DNA of 64,000 nt from Maricaulis sp. (GTDB taxonomy: Bacteria; Pseudomonadota; Alphaproteobacteria; Caulobacterales; Maricaulaceae). Under the pieces are notes generated by a model. That model was not told the DNA's origin and did no database searches. It saw only the letters and a program-made list of their open reading frames with translations. The position numbers were made by a program, and so were the translations under genes. Shown piece by piece: positions 50,226 to 59,107 of this stretch; the stretch's first letter is position 1, and each line of letters opens with the position of its first letter. The stretch is taken from NCBI RefSeq assembly GCF_030149235.1, contig NZ_JASBRW010000085.1, positions 29,765 through 93,764 of the forward strand, in the 5' to 3' direction.

Positions 50226-51196
50226 GTACCGCGCCGTCCTATCTCGTCGCCGATATCGGCGGTACCAATGCCCGTTTCGCCATTGCGCGCGGCAGCGTGC
50301 GGGGGGGATTCGAGCTCGAGCAGATCCGCCGGCTCAAGAATGAGCATTTCGAGAACCTGCGCGATGCGGCTCATGCTTTCCTGGAAAGCTGCACCGGAGC
50401 TCGTCCGGAGCGCGGTTGTTTCGCGGTCGCCGGTCCGGTGGCGCAAAGCACGATCCGCCTGACCAATTCGACCTGGAAATTCAAACCGGAAGAGCTGGCC
50501 AAGGAGTTGCAGCTGGATGCGCTGCTGCCGGTCAATGATTTTGCCGCCCAGGCCCGCGGCGCTCCGCTGATCCCGTCCGACGATCTGGTGACGCTCAATG
50601 CCGGCACTCCGGATCCCGGCGCGCCCTACGCCGTGCTGGGCCCGGGCACCGGGCTCGGTCTGGGGCTCTTGATCCCGCACAACAATAATCTCCTCGTTGT
50701 TCCCACCGAGGGCGGACATGCCGGGTTTGCACCGCGCACCCAGGAAGAAATCGCCGTGGGGCGCTTCATTGCCGACGAGTATGGCTTTGTATCGTGGGAG
50801 CGGTTGCTGTCCGGGCGGGGTCTGGTCAATATTCACCGGGCGATGTGCCATATCGATGGCGAGCCCTGGCCTGGCTACCGGCCGGAGGAAATCACCGCCG
50901 AGGCCCTGGCCTCGGCCGACTCCATGTCGCGCCGGGTCGTCAATCTGTTCTGCGCAGTGCTCGGCGCCTATGCCGGCGATGTCGCGGTCATGGCCGGGGC
51001 CCGCGGTGGTGTCTTCCTCGGTGGCGGGATCTTGCCGAAAATCCGTCCCTTGCTCGAATCCAGCGCCTTCCTGGCGCGTTTCACTCGCCGTGGCCCGATG
51101 ACCCACTATGCCGGTGATATTCCCATTTCGATGATCACATCCGACGCGGCGCCGCTTCTTGGTGCTGCGGCCCTGGCTGAATTTGGAGGCCTGTAA
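50222..51196 (+). CDS. glk: Glucokinase
   Basis: [32 protein letters not shown] overlap with edd. Confidence 0.95.
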   Translation: MSTAPSYLVADIGGTNARFAIARGSVRGGFELEQIRRLKNEHFENLRDAAHAFLESCTGARPERGCFAVAGPVAQSTIRLTNSTWKFKPEELAKELQLDALLPVNDFAAQARGAPLIPSDDLVTLNAGTPDPGAPYAVLGPGTGLGLGLLIPHNNNLLVVPTEGGHAGFAPRTQEEIAVGRFIADEYGFVSWERLLSGRGLVNIHRAMCHIDGEPWPGYRPEEITAEALASADSMSRRVVNLFCAVLGAYAGDVAVMAGARGGVFLGGGILPKIRPLLESSAFLARFTRRGPMTHYAGDIPISMITSDAAPLLGAAALAEFGGL

Positions 51197-51825
51197 TGGC
51201 TGTTACAATGCAGACCCTGATCGACGAGGCCTCGGTCATCCCGGTGCTCACGGTTGGCGATATCGCCCATGCGGCACCTCTGGCCGACGCGTTGGCATCC
51301 GGCGGGCTGAAAGTCATCGAAATGACCTGGCGCACCGAGAACGCGCTTGAGGTCATGCAGGCGATGAAAGCGGCCCGGCCGGAGCTGATCATCGGCATGG
51401 GAACGCTGCGCAATGGCGATCAATGCCGTGCCTGCCTGGAGGCCAAGGCCGATTTCCTAGTTTCGCCGGGTCTGACGCCCGTGCTGGCCGCGGCCCTGCG
51501 CGAGGTTGATCTGCCGGTCCTGCCGGGTGTGGCGACGGCCGGTGAAGCCATGCAGGCCGCTGAAATGGGGTTTGAGGTGCTCAAATTCTTTCCGGCAGAG
51601 CAGGCGGGTGGATTGCCGTATCTGAAATCCCTGCACGGCCCCCTGCCGGATTTGCGCTTCTGCCCGACCGGATCGATCTCGGCGGAGAAAGCGCCGGACT
51701 ATCTGGCCCTGCCCAATGTGGTCTGTGTCGGTGGATCTTGGATCGCCAATTCGAAAATGATCGAGGCCGGAGATTGGGACAGGATCGAAGCCAACGCCCG
51801 CAAGGCCCAGTCGATGAAGCCCTAG
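51196..51825 (+). CDS. eda: 2-keto-3-deoxy-6-phosphogluconate aldolase
   Basis: VIPVLTVGDIAHAAPLADALASGGLKVIEMTWRTENALE; KFFPAEQAGG; 1-nt overlap with glk. Confidence 0.96.
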   Translation: MAVTMQTLIDEASVIPVLTVGDIAHAAPLADALASGGLKVIEMTWRTENALEVMQAMKAARPELIIGMGTLRNGDQCRACLEAKADFLVSPGLTPVLAAALREVDLPVLPGVATAGEAMQAAEMGFEVLKFFPAEQAGGLPYLKSLHGPLPDLRFCPTGSISAEKAPDYLALPNVVCVGGSWIANSKMIEAGDWDRIEANARKAQSMKP

Positions 51826-52733
51826 GGCACACGGGCGCCGCGCGCGGCCTCGAGAATTTCATACCAGTCCTGCGCGTCCAGCTGGACCCGACGCATGCCC
51901 TCGATCTGCTGCTGCAGCCTGGTCAGGGACATGGTTCCGAGTACCGGGATAACCGGTCCGGGGATGCGTTTGAGCCAGGCCAGAGCAATACTGGCCATAT
52001 CCGATTGTTCTCGTTCTGCGATCCGGGCCAGCAAGGCATTGAGTGGCCGGTCTTCGCGGAACAGGGCGCCGCCGCCCAGTGGTGACCAGGCGAGGATTGC
52101 GGCCCGGTGCCGGCGCGCCTGTTCAAGCATCCCGCTATCGAGAGCCTGATTGGCTAAGACTGAAATCTCGATTTGCTGCGCGGCGATCGGATGTCTGCAG
52201 GCCCGAGCCAGTTCATCGAACTGATGGATCGAGAAATTGGACACGCCGATCGAACCGATCAGCCCGTCCGAGACCAGGGTTTCAAGCGCCCGTGCGGTTT
52301 CCTCGACCTGCATGAGATAGTCGGGCCGGTGAAGCAGGTAGAGATCAATGTGCTCATGGCCCAGACGCTTCAGCGAGGCCTCGGCTTGGGCGCGGATGAA
52401 GCCTGCATCGGAGCGGTAATGCGCGACGCGGACACCGGGCTGGCCCGGGCTTTCAAAGCGCACGCCGCATTTCGAGATGATCCGCAGGCGCTGGCGCTGC
52501 TGACCGTTTAGCTGGGCGAGGGCTTCACCGTGCAGGGTTTCAACGGCGCCATTGTCATAGATGTCGGCGTGGTCGATCCAGTCGATGCCGAGATCGAGGG
52601 ACGCCGCCAGTCGGGCCGCGAAGCCCTGAGGCGTCCGGCTCTCCTGATTATGCAGGGCCCGCCAGGCCCCCCAGACGGCATCGGTTGCAATACATTCGGT
52701 CATGCCGCCAGAGAGCATGTGAAGAGCCGGCAA
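51822..52733 (-). CDS. Aldo/keto reductase
   Basis: GIDWIDHADIYDNGAVETLHGEAL; HEHIDLYLLHRPDYL; GSIGVSNFS; start 52733 or 52703. Confidence 0.92.
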   Translation of the reverse strand: MPALHMLSGGMTECIATDAVWGAWRALHNQESRTPQGFAARLAASLDLGIDWIDHADIYDNGAVETLHGEALAQLNGQQRQRLRIISKCGVRFESPGQPGVRVAHYRSDAGFIRAQAEASLKRLGHEHIDLYLLHRPDYLMQVEETARALETLVSDGLIGSIGVSNFSIHQFDELARACRHPIAAQQIEISVLANQALDSGMLEQARRHRAAILAWSPLGGGALFREDRPLNALLARIAEREQSDMASIALAWLKRIPGPVIPVLGTMSLTRLQQQIEGMRRVQLDAQDWYEILEAARGARVP

Positions 52734-52746
52734 ACAAGATGCCGGG

Positions 52747-53526
52747 CTAGAGGCGAACCAGGTTGTCCGGGTTGAGGCGCAGTTGCAGCAAATCCTCGAT
52801 GCGATGCACCCGGCCGGTCACCCGCACTGGATCTGCGACATAGCGCAAAATGGGCTGGACCAGGGCCTCGCCCCCGGGATCGGTGAGCATCATGGCCCGG
52901 CTGCGACCCAGCGCGTCGCGGGCATAGAAATAGGGCGGGAGCCCCCCGGCGATGCACAGCATGGCGCAGGCCTTGTGGCTGGCGCCTTCATTGGGCCGCA
53001 TGGCGCCGAACCAGCACTTGCTGTCGAGGATCTCACCATTGATCGTGACCTCGCCGAGATCCTCCTCGGCAAAGCCGGTAAGGCGGGCCGGCAAGGTGTG
53101 GTCGGGCATAATCCAGTCATCGTCATTAGCGACAGCCAACATGACATGACGGCCCCGCTGGATCAGCGAGCCGCGTACAGTGACCCGGTCGCGTGAGATC
53201 CTGGATTCGGCGAGTTTCTCCTGGGCCCCGCACTTGGTGTCGCAGGCCAGCAGTACGGTGCGTAGCGTGCCATCAATTCCCGTGGTCCGCAGCAATGGGT
53301 AGGGAGCCTCGGACAGGTAGCCGGTCAGGCTGACTGGCGTGCCCATATCCCAGCGGCCCAGACCCGCGCCGCCCTGTTTGGCGGCCAGGAAGGCTCCGGT
53401 TCCACCGGCGATTCCGAGCCCCAGGACAGAGAGGCCGAGGAGATAGCGGCGGTCGACTTTCGGCGTGTCGCGATAGCCGACGAAATACTCGCCCTGGTCA
53501 GTGTCGTGGATGAGTTTCCGGCTCAT
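52747..53526 (-). CDS. Membrane-anchored protein with conserved-looking Cys motif, last gene of redox operon
   Basis: Single N-terminal hydrophobic segment (YLLGLSVLGLGIAGGTGAFLAA); CDTKC and SKCWFGAMRPNEGASHKACAMLCIAGGLPPYFY; ATGA overlap with upstream gene. Confidence 0.7.
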   Translation of the reverse strand: MSRKLIHDTDQGEYFVGYRDTPKVDRRYLLGLSVLGLGIAGGTGAFLAAKQGGAGLGRWDMGTPVSLTGYLSEAPYPLLRTTGIDGTLRTVLLACDTKCGAQEKLAESRISRDRVTVRGSLIQRGRHVMLAVANDDDWIMPDHTLPARLTGFAEEDLGEVTINGEILDSKCWFGAMRPNEGASHKACAMLCIAGGLPPYFYARDALGRSRAMMLTDPGGEALVQPILRYVADPVRVTGRVHRIEDLLQLRLNPDNLVRL

Positions 53527-54581
53527 GGCTGGGCCTCCTCGATACGGGCCGGCTCGACATCCGTACCGGCCGGCAGGGCCTTGGTGTTGACGAAGACTAT
53601 GCCATTGCGGATCGCGACCTTGTAAGTCGCGATCTTCTCGTTGAAGGGCGCTGGAGAGCGGCCATCGCGCGGCTTGTATTCATAGCCATGCCAGGGGCAG
53701 ACGACACAGCCATTGACGATGCGGCCTTCGCCGAGCGGGCCGTTCTGGTGTTTGCAGGCATTGGAAATCGCCGAGACCTGCCCGTCATAGCGGAAGACGG
53801 CAATACGTTCGCGGCCCTCGCCGGGGATGATCACGGCGCGGTCATTGGGGATGTCATTCACCGGCCCGGCCTCGACCCAGCCGTCCTCGGCCTTGAACCC
53901 GGAACGCCGGTCCTTCGAGACCTCGCGCCAGCCGGTAATGAGGTGCAGGGCTGTGACCAGTGCGGCTGACCCCATGACCCAGAAGGCATAGGCCGGCGAC
54001 TTCTCATGCTGGACGACGCCGAGGAGAATATGGGCGACGAGCAGGGCGAAGGCGAGATACACGCCCATATGTAGCGCTTTCCAGAACGGAGCGCCGAGAT
54101 TGGCGAGCCAGAAATCATGGCTGGTAGCCGCCATCACGAAGAGGATGAGGAAAGCGGCCAGCCCCAGGCTTTCGAACGGAAAGCCGCCGATACGGTCATA
54201 ATTCGCATTGGTCGTCAGCACCGAGAGCAGGGGGCTGATGTCGGAGAAGCCATGATACCAGACCATCGCCAGTGCGGCATGGATAAGCATCAGGACAAAG
54301 GCCGACACGCCCATATGGCGGCGATTGTACAAGAGCGGTTTGAAGCGCGGCGTGATGCGCGCCATCGGGCCAATGATCAGGATGAAGCTCAGGAGCGAAA
54401 ACCCGGCAAAGCCAAAAGCCCTCATGACCAGTTGGACGGGATGAAAACTCTCGCCCTCTGGCTGGGTCATGCCGGTGACAATGATGAAGCTGGCGATAAA
54501 GGCCAGGATCGCCGCCCACAGGGTCAGAACATAGGAGGTCTTGAAGCCGTTCCAGATGACGGCCTTGTATCCAACCGCCAT
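53523..54581 (-). CDS. Ferric-reductase-like transmembrane protein with C-terminal Rieske [2Fe-2S] domain
   Basis: Multi-TM with His-containing helices (RHMGVSAFVLMLIHAALAM; KALHMGVYLAFALLVAHILLG); Rieske C-x-H...C-x2-H (CKHQNGPLGEGRIVNGCVVCPWHGYEY). Confidence 0.9.
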   Translation of the reverse strand: MAVGYKAVIWNGFKTSYVLTLWAAILAFIASFIIVTGMTQPEGESFHPVQLVMRAFGFAGFSLLSFILIIGPMARITPRFKPLLYNRRHMGVSAFVLMLIHAALAMVWYHGFSDISPLLSVLTTNANYDRIGGFPFESLGLAAFLILFVMAATSHDFWLANLGAPFWKALHMGVYLAFALLVAHILLGVVQHEKSPAYAFWVMGSAALVTALHLITGWREVSKDRRSGFKAEDGWVEAGPVNDIPNDRAVIIPGEGRERIAVFRYDGQVSAISNACKHQNGPLGEGRIVNGCVVCPWHGYEYKPRDGRSPAPFNEKIATYKVAIRNGIVFVNTKALPAGTDVEPARIEEAQP

Positions 54582-54730
54582 CAGCTTGCCTCCTCGATCA
54601 AAGCCGCCGGCAGCGCCGCGTTCTCGGCCGGGTCGGGTTTGTAGGCCAGGGCTGCCCAGCCGGTGATCGCCATTACCGGAAGCAGGATGACCCAGAGCGC
54701 CAGGTGGGCGGTGCGATGCGCGCGTCTCAT
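54581..54730 (-). CDS. 49-aa single-TM small membrane protein
   Basis: MRRAHRTAHLALWVILLPVMAITGWAALAYKPDPAENAALPAALIEEAS; shares one base with the next start (TGATG). Confidence 0.6.
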   Translation of the reverse strand: MRRAHRTAHLALWVILLPVMAITGWAALAYKPDPAENAALPAALIEEAS

Positions 54731-54957
54731 GCGTCTCCTCCCAGCGTCAGGCGCTTGAGCAGGGCGACAAGGAGGATGGGCCATAACGCCGCAACGCCGG
54801 GCGTGATCATAAGCCGGAACTGAAGCGGTGCGGCTTCCGCAGCATTACTGTCAAATCGCTTGATCAGAACCGTCACAAAGGTGAGGGCGAACAGAAGTCC
54901 GATCAGAAAGTAGAGCCCGAGGGCGGTCAGAACTGCCTCCGCCAGTGCCGGATCCAT
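54727..54957 (-). CDS. 76-aa two-TM small membrane protein
   Basis: MDPALAEAVLTALGLYFLIGLLFALTFVTVLIKRFDS...LMITPGVAALWPILLVALLKRLTLGG; ATGA overlap with next gene. Confidence 0.6.
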   Translation of the reverse strand: MDPALAEAVLTALGLYFLIGLLFALTFVTVLIKRFDSNAAEAAPLQFRLMITPGVAALWPILLVALLKRLTLGGDA

Positions 54958-54981
54958 GATTGCGTTCCCCCCTAGTGTGCC

Positions 54982-55014
54982 GCCACGCCCGCTATAGGTC
55001 ACGTTAGGCGTGGC
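54982..55014. promoter_or_regulatory. Inverted repeat gccacgcc-N17-ggcgtggc in the divergent intergenic region
   Basis: 8-bp perfect arms between divergent redox operon and Rieske-ThDP gene. Confidence 0.35.
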
Positions 55015-55154
55015 TGTAGCTCTAAACCACCGAAAACCGGCCGGCATCGAAAATTGTGATCGCGTTTGCTGACGACTTCGCGAGCCAGATGTGATGCTCT
55101 GCCCCGGCCCATCGCGTGTAAAGGCCGCGTACAGTTGAGCACAGGGAGATCAGG

Positions 55155-57140
55155 GTGAACGATACACAAACCGAGCTGGACTGGCACAAGGTGGCCGAGC
55201 TGGACGAGCTGGCCGAGGGGCGCGTCAAATCAGCAACGGCGGGCCGGCATTCGATCGCGCTGGTGCATTTCGATGGCCAGTACGCGGCGATGGACAATCA
55301 CTGTCCGCACCAGGGCGGACCGCTCGGTGAAGGCTCGATCGAAAAAGGTGTCGATGACAAGTGCTGGCTGCGTTGTCCCTGGCATGGCTGGGACTTCGAC
55401 CCGCTCACCGGTGCTCCGCCGGGCGGACATGAGGATGCGGGTCAGACCACCTATCCGGTCGAGGCGCGTGATGACGGCATATATGTCGGCGTCGAGCCCG
55501 AGCCGTCCCACGAGCGCACCGTAACCGATGTGATGGCGGAGACTTTCGTCAACTGGGGCATCAAATCCTGTTTCGGCATGGTCGGGCATTCCAATCTCGG
55601 CCTCGCCGATGCCCTGCGCCTGCGGGAGGAGGCCGGTGAGCTTTCCTATTTCGGGATCCGTCACGAGGGCGCCGCATCTTTCGCCTGCTCCGGCTATGCC
55701 AAATTGTCCGGCCATCCGGCGGCCTGTCTGGCCATTGCCGGTCCAGGCGCCACCAATTTGCTGACCGGTCTTTGGGACGCCAAGGTCGACCGTGCGCCGG
55801 TGCTGGCTTTGACAGGCCAGGTCCAGGTCCAGGTGTTCGGGCCCGGTGCGTTCCAGGATATTGATCTCAAGGCCGCCTTCGATCCGGTCACCCGGTTTTC
55901 ACAGCCGGTGCTCAATTCCTCCAACCATGCCGAGCTTGCCTCGCTGGCGTGCAAGACCGCGATCGTCGAGCGGGATGTAGCCCATCTGATCTTCCCCGAT
56001 GATGTCCAGACCCAGCCCTCCGACCAGGCCGCGGCCGGACCGCTCGGGCGTGTGACCTCGGGTGACATCGCGCCGCCGCAGGAGGAGGTCACAGCCGCCG
56101 CTGACGCGATTGCCCGGGCGAAACGCCCGATGATTATCGTCGGCTATGGCGCGCGGGACGGTATGGACCAGATCACGGCGCTGGCGCGAGAGCTCAACGC
56201 GCCGATCGTTACGACGTTCAAGGCCAAGGGCCAGATCGCGGACAGTGATCCGCTGGCTGCCGGCGTGATCGGCCGGTCCGGTACGCCGATCGCCTCCTGG
56301 TTCATGAATGAGTGTGACCTGATCATTGCGCTGGGGGCGTCCTTCTCAAACCATACGGGGATTGAGCCGAAAAAACCGATCGTTCAGGTCGACTTCGAGC
56401 GCATGCAATTGGGCAAGTTTCACCCTGTGACCTACCCGGTTTGGGGGGAGGTGCGCCGCACGGTCGGTATCATCCGCCATCTCTTGACCAGCCGGGAGCC
56501 GGTGGCGATTGACCAGCGGGCCGAGCTGGCCGAGCGCTGGCGCATCTGGCGCGAGGAAAAACAGCGCCGCCTGGGCGAGAATCGGGGCGAAGGCCTGGCG
56601 GCTGCGGCGGTGTTTGATGCGCTGACGCGCCTGGCGCCGGAAGAGGCGGCCATGGCGGTCGATGTGGGCAATAACACCTATTCCTTCGGCCGCTATTTCG
56701 AGCCCAGCGGGCAGCGGGTGATGATGTCCGGCTATCTCGGCTCGATCGGCTTTTCCTTCCCGGCGGCCATGGGCGCCTGGGCAGCGACGCAGGATTTCGA
56801 GGAGCATCGCCACCGCAAGGTTATCTCGATCTCCGGCGATGGCGGGTTCGGCCAATACGCCATGGAATTCACCACGGCGGTGAAATACGGCATGAACATC
56901 ACCCACATCCTGTTGAACAATTCCCAACTCGGCAAAATCACCAAGGAACAGCGTGCCGGTAACTGGCCGGTCTGGCAGACCAGCCTGGTCAATCCGACCT
57001 TCGCTGGCTTCGCCCGCGCCTGCGGCGGTTATGGCCGTACGGTGAAAAGCCTGGATGACCTGGATGCGGCCATGACCGAAGCCCTGGCCCACGACGGACC
57101 CGCGCTGCTCGAGATCATGACCGATGCCGAACTGGTGTGA
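55155..57140 (+). CDS. N-terminal Rieske domain fused to ThDP-dependent (pyruvate oxidase / acetolactate synthase-like) enzyme
   Basis: GTG start; Rieske motif CPHQGGPLGEGS...CWLRCPWHGWDF; ThDP enzyme: RHEGAASFACSGYAKLSG, GPGATNLLTGLWDA, ISGDGGFGQYAMEFTTAVKYGMNITHILLNN. Confidence 0.93.
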   Translation: MNDTQTELDWHKVAELDELAEGRVKSATAGRHSIALVHFDGQYAAMDNHCPHQGGPLGEGSIEKGVDDKCWLRCPWHGWDFDPLTGAPPGGHEDAGQTTYPVEARDDGIYVGVEPEPSHERTVTDVMAETFVNWGIKSCFGMVGHSNLGLADALRLREEAGELSYFGIRHEGAASFACSGYAKLSGHPAACLAIAGPGATNLLTGLWDAKVDRAPVLALTGQVQVQVFGPGAFQDIDLKAAFDPVTRFSQPVLNSSNHAELASLACKTAIVERDVAHLIFPDDVQTQPSDQAAAGPLGRVTSGDIAPPQEEVTAAADAIARAKRPMIIVGYGARDGMDQITALARELNAPIVTTFKAKGQIADSDPLAAGVIGRSGTPIASWFMNECDLIIALGASFSNHTGIEPKKPIVQVDFERMQLGKFHPVTYPVWGEVRRTVGIIRHLLTSREPVAIDQRAELAERWRIWREEKQRRLGENRGEGLAAAAVFDALTRLAPEEAAMAVDVGNNTYSFGRYFEPSGQRVMMSGYLGSIGFSFPAAMGAWAATQDFEEHRHRKVISISGDGGFGQYAMEFTTAVKYGMNITHILLNNSQLGKITKEQRAGNWPVWQTSLVNPTFAGFARACGGYGRTVKSLDDLDAAMTEALAHDGPALLEIMTDAELV

Positions 57141-57261
57141 GCACAGGCGGGTTGTGTCGATTGTTGCCATTTGAGAAACAAAGCCTGTCCGCACGCATGG
57201 TTTGTTTCTTGCGGAGCCGGTCTTATCTCTGGCTGGACACAGTCATCGAGGGAGACACGTC

Positions 57262-57573
57262 ATGTCCGATATTACGTTCACGCTTGAGGAATCCGGTTCC
57301 AAGGGTCGCTATGTCGCGCATATTGCCGGCCAGGACGATGTCGGTGAGATGACCTATTCGCGGCTGAGCGCGTCGCGCATCATCGTCGACCATACCGGCG
57401 TGCCGGTAAGCCTGAAGGGTCAGGGTGTCGGCTCGGCCCTGGCACGCCATGTCGTCGCCGAAGCCCGGGACAAGGGCTTCACCATCGTGCCGCTCTGCCC
57501 CTTCCTCAAGGCCCAGGCCGACCGTCACCCGGATTGGGCCGATGTGATCGAGGGGCTGAAGGCGAAGGCCTGA
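57262..57573 (+). CDS. GNAT-like small N-acetyltransferase (YjdJ/Gcn5-related type)
   Basis: GVPVSLKGQGVGSALARHVVAEARDKGFTIVPLCPFLKAQADRHPDW; start at 57262. Confidence 0.88.
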   Translation: MSDITFTLEESGSKGRYVAHIAGQDDVGEMTYSRLSASRIIVDHTGVPVSLKGQGVGSALARHVVAEARDKGFTIVPLCPFLKAQADRHPDWADVIEGLKAKA

Positions 57574-58359
57574 TCAGGTTTTGCGCTTGAAGTCCGGCGT
57601 GCGCTTGTCGAGGAAGGCACGAAAGCCTTCCTTGAAATCGGCGCTGTTGAAAGCGTCGAGGAACCATTGCCGGGTGACGGGATCCTCATCGGTCTGTCCG
57701 GCCTCGAGCCGGGTCAGCATGGCCTTGGTGATGCGTGCAGTGGCGCTGGAGCGCGTCTCCAGCAGAGCCACGTAGTCGCTGACGGTCGCGGCCAGCTGGT
57801 CGGGTTCCAGCAAGCGGTCGATCAGGCCGATCTGCAGGGCCTCTTCGGCGCTGACATGCCGCCCGGTGAAAAGGAGGTCCTTGGCCGTTGAGAGGCCGAC
57901 CGCTTCGGCCAGGCGCTTGGTGTCATTGAACGGATAGGCCAGGCCCATCTTGGCCGGGGTGATGCCGAAGCGGCTACCCGCGGCGGCAAAGCGAAGATCG
58001 CAGGCGATCGCCAGACCGCATCCGCCGCCAATGCACACGCCCTCGATGGCGGCGAGGGTCGGTTTTGGGAAGTCCGCCAGGGCGTTCAGCCCGTCGGCAA
58101 TGCCGTTGGAATAGGTCTCGGCCCGCTCGAGCGTGGCGTAAGCCGTTTCAAACTCACCAATATCCGCGCCGGAGGCGAAGCTCCCCCCAGTCCCGCGCAC
58201 GACCAGCAGGCGCAGGTCCTCATCCTCGGCCAGCGGGGCGAGGAGTTCGGGAATGGCCAGCCACATCGCCTCGGTCAGCGCATTGTGGCGCCGGGGTCGA
58301 TTGAGGATGAGATCGGCCCGCGGTCCGTCTCGCTCGATGCGGATATCGGCTGTGCTCAC
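57574..58359 (-). CDS. Enoyl-CoA hydratase/isomerase family protein
   Basis: LNRPRRHNALTEAMW; GTGGSFASGADIGEFE; IEGVCIGGGCGLAIACDLRFA. Confidence 0.92.
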   Translation of the reverse strand: MSTADIRIERDGPRADLILNRPRRHNALTEAMWLAIPELLAPLAEDEDLRLLVVRGTGGSFASGADIGEFETAYATLERAETYSNGIADGLNALADFPKPTLAAIEGVCIGGGCGLAIACDLRFAAAGSRFGITPAKMGLAYPFNDTKRLAEAVGLSTAKDLLFTGRHVSAEEALQIGLIDRLLEPDQLAATVSDYVALLETRSSATARITKAMLTRLEAGQTDEDPVTRQWFLDAFNSADFKEGFRAFLDKRTPDFKRKT

Positions 58360-58760
58360 GAGGGCTTGGCCATGGAGCGAAGGACCAGGTCGCGCAGGGT
58401 CACAAAGCCGGCGACCTTGCCATCCTGCAGCACCAGCGCCCGGGTCAGGCGGAAACGGGTCAGCAGGCGGACGGCGTATTTGACATTCATGGCGATGTCG
58501 ACGCTCAGCACCGGTTTCGACATGATCTCGTAAACGCTGACACGCTCGGGCGAACGGTCCTTGCCGATGACCTGTTCGGCGACGTCATGGACGGCGAGGA
58601 TGCCGTATTCGTCGGACTCATCGCGTTTGTCGACGACCAGCGAGCTGACATTCTTTTCCCGCATGAGATCAACGGCTTGGTCGACAGTCGCCAGGCCGTC
58701 AATGGCGATGGGCGAGGGGGTCATTACCTCGCGCACCTGAACATAATCGGTTCCGGTCAT
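58356..58760 (-). CDS. CBS-domain pair protein
   Basis: VREVMTPSPIAIDGLATVDQAVDLMREKNVSSLVVDKRDE; second CBS with IMSKPVLSVDIAMNVKYAVRLL; ATGA overlaps on both sides. Confidence 0.9.
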   Translation of the reverse strand: MTGTDYVQVREVMTPSPIAIDGLATVDQAVDLMREKNVSSLVVDKRDESDEYGILAVHDVAEQVIGKDRSPERVSVYEIMSKPVLSVDIAMNVKYAVRLLTRFRLTRALVLQDGKVAGFVTLRDLVLRSMAKPS

Positions 58761-59107
58761 ATCTTGTCTTCGATCTCTCGTTTGATTTCAGGCAGCTGGC
58801 TGGACAGGCCGACAGCATCCTCGATATCGATCTGGAAGGCGACCCCTGTCCCTGCCTCATCATCAAATTGTCCCGCCTCGCCAATGGCTTCGAGGATGGA
58901 ACGGCTCATATGCGCTTCGACCAGGAAGAGGGCAACATCGCGCTGTCCTTCCAGGGTCAGGCCGAAGAATGTCTTGGGCGGGTTGAGGCCTTCACCGCGG
59001 GCCGCGGTGATGACGGTACACCCGGTGGCGCCGGCCTTGCGTCCGGCTTCGGTGACCTCGTCAGTCTTCTCGTCGGTCACCAGGGCGATAATCAGCTTGA
59101 ACTTCAT
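58757..59107 (-). CDS. PII-like (GlnB-superfamily) protein
   Basis: MKFKLIIALVTDEKTDEVTEAGRKAGATGCTVITAARGEG...; start nested in the end of the upstream DUF1538 gene. Confidence 0.8.
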   Translation of the reverse strand: MKFKLIIALVTDEKTDEVTEAGRKAGATGCTVITAARGEGLNPPKTFFGLTLEGQRDVALFLVEAHMSRSILEAIGEAGQFDDEAGTGVAFQIDIEDAVGLSSQLPEIKREIEDKI

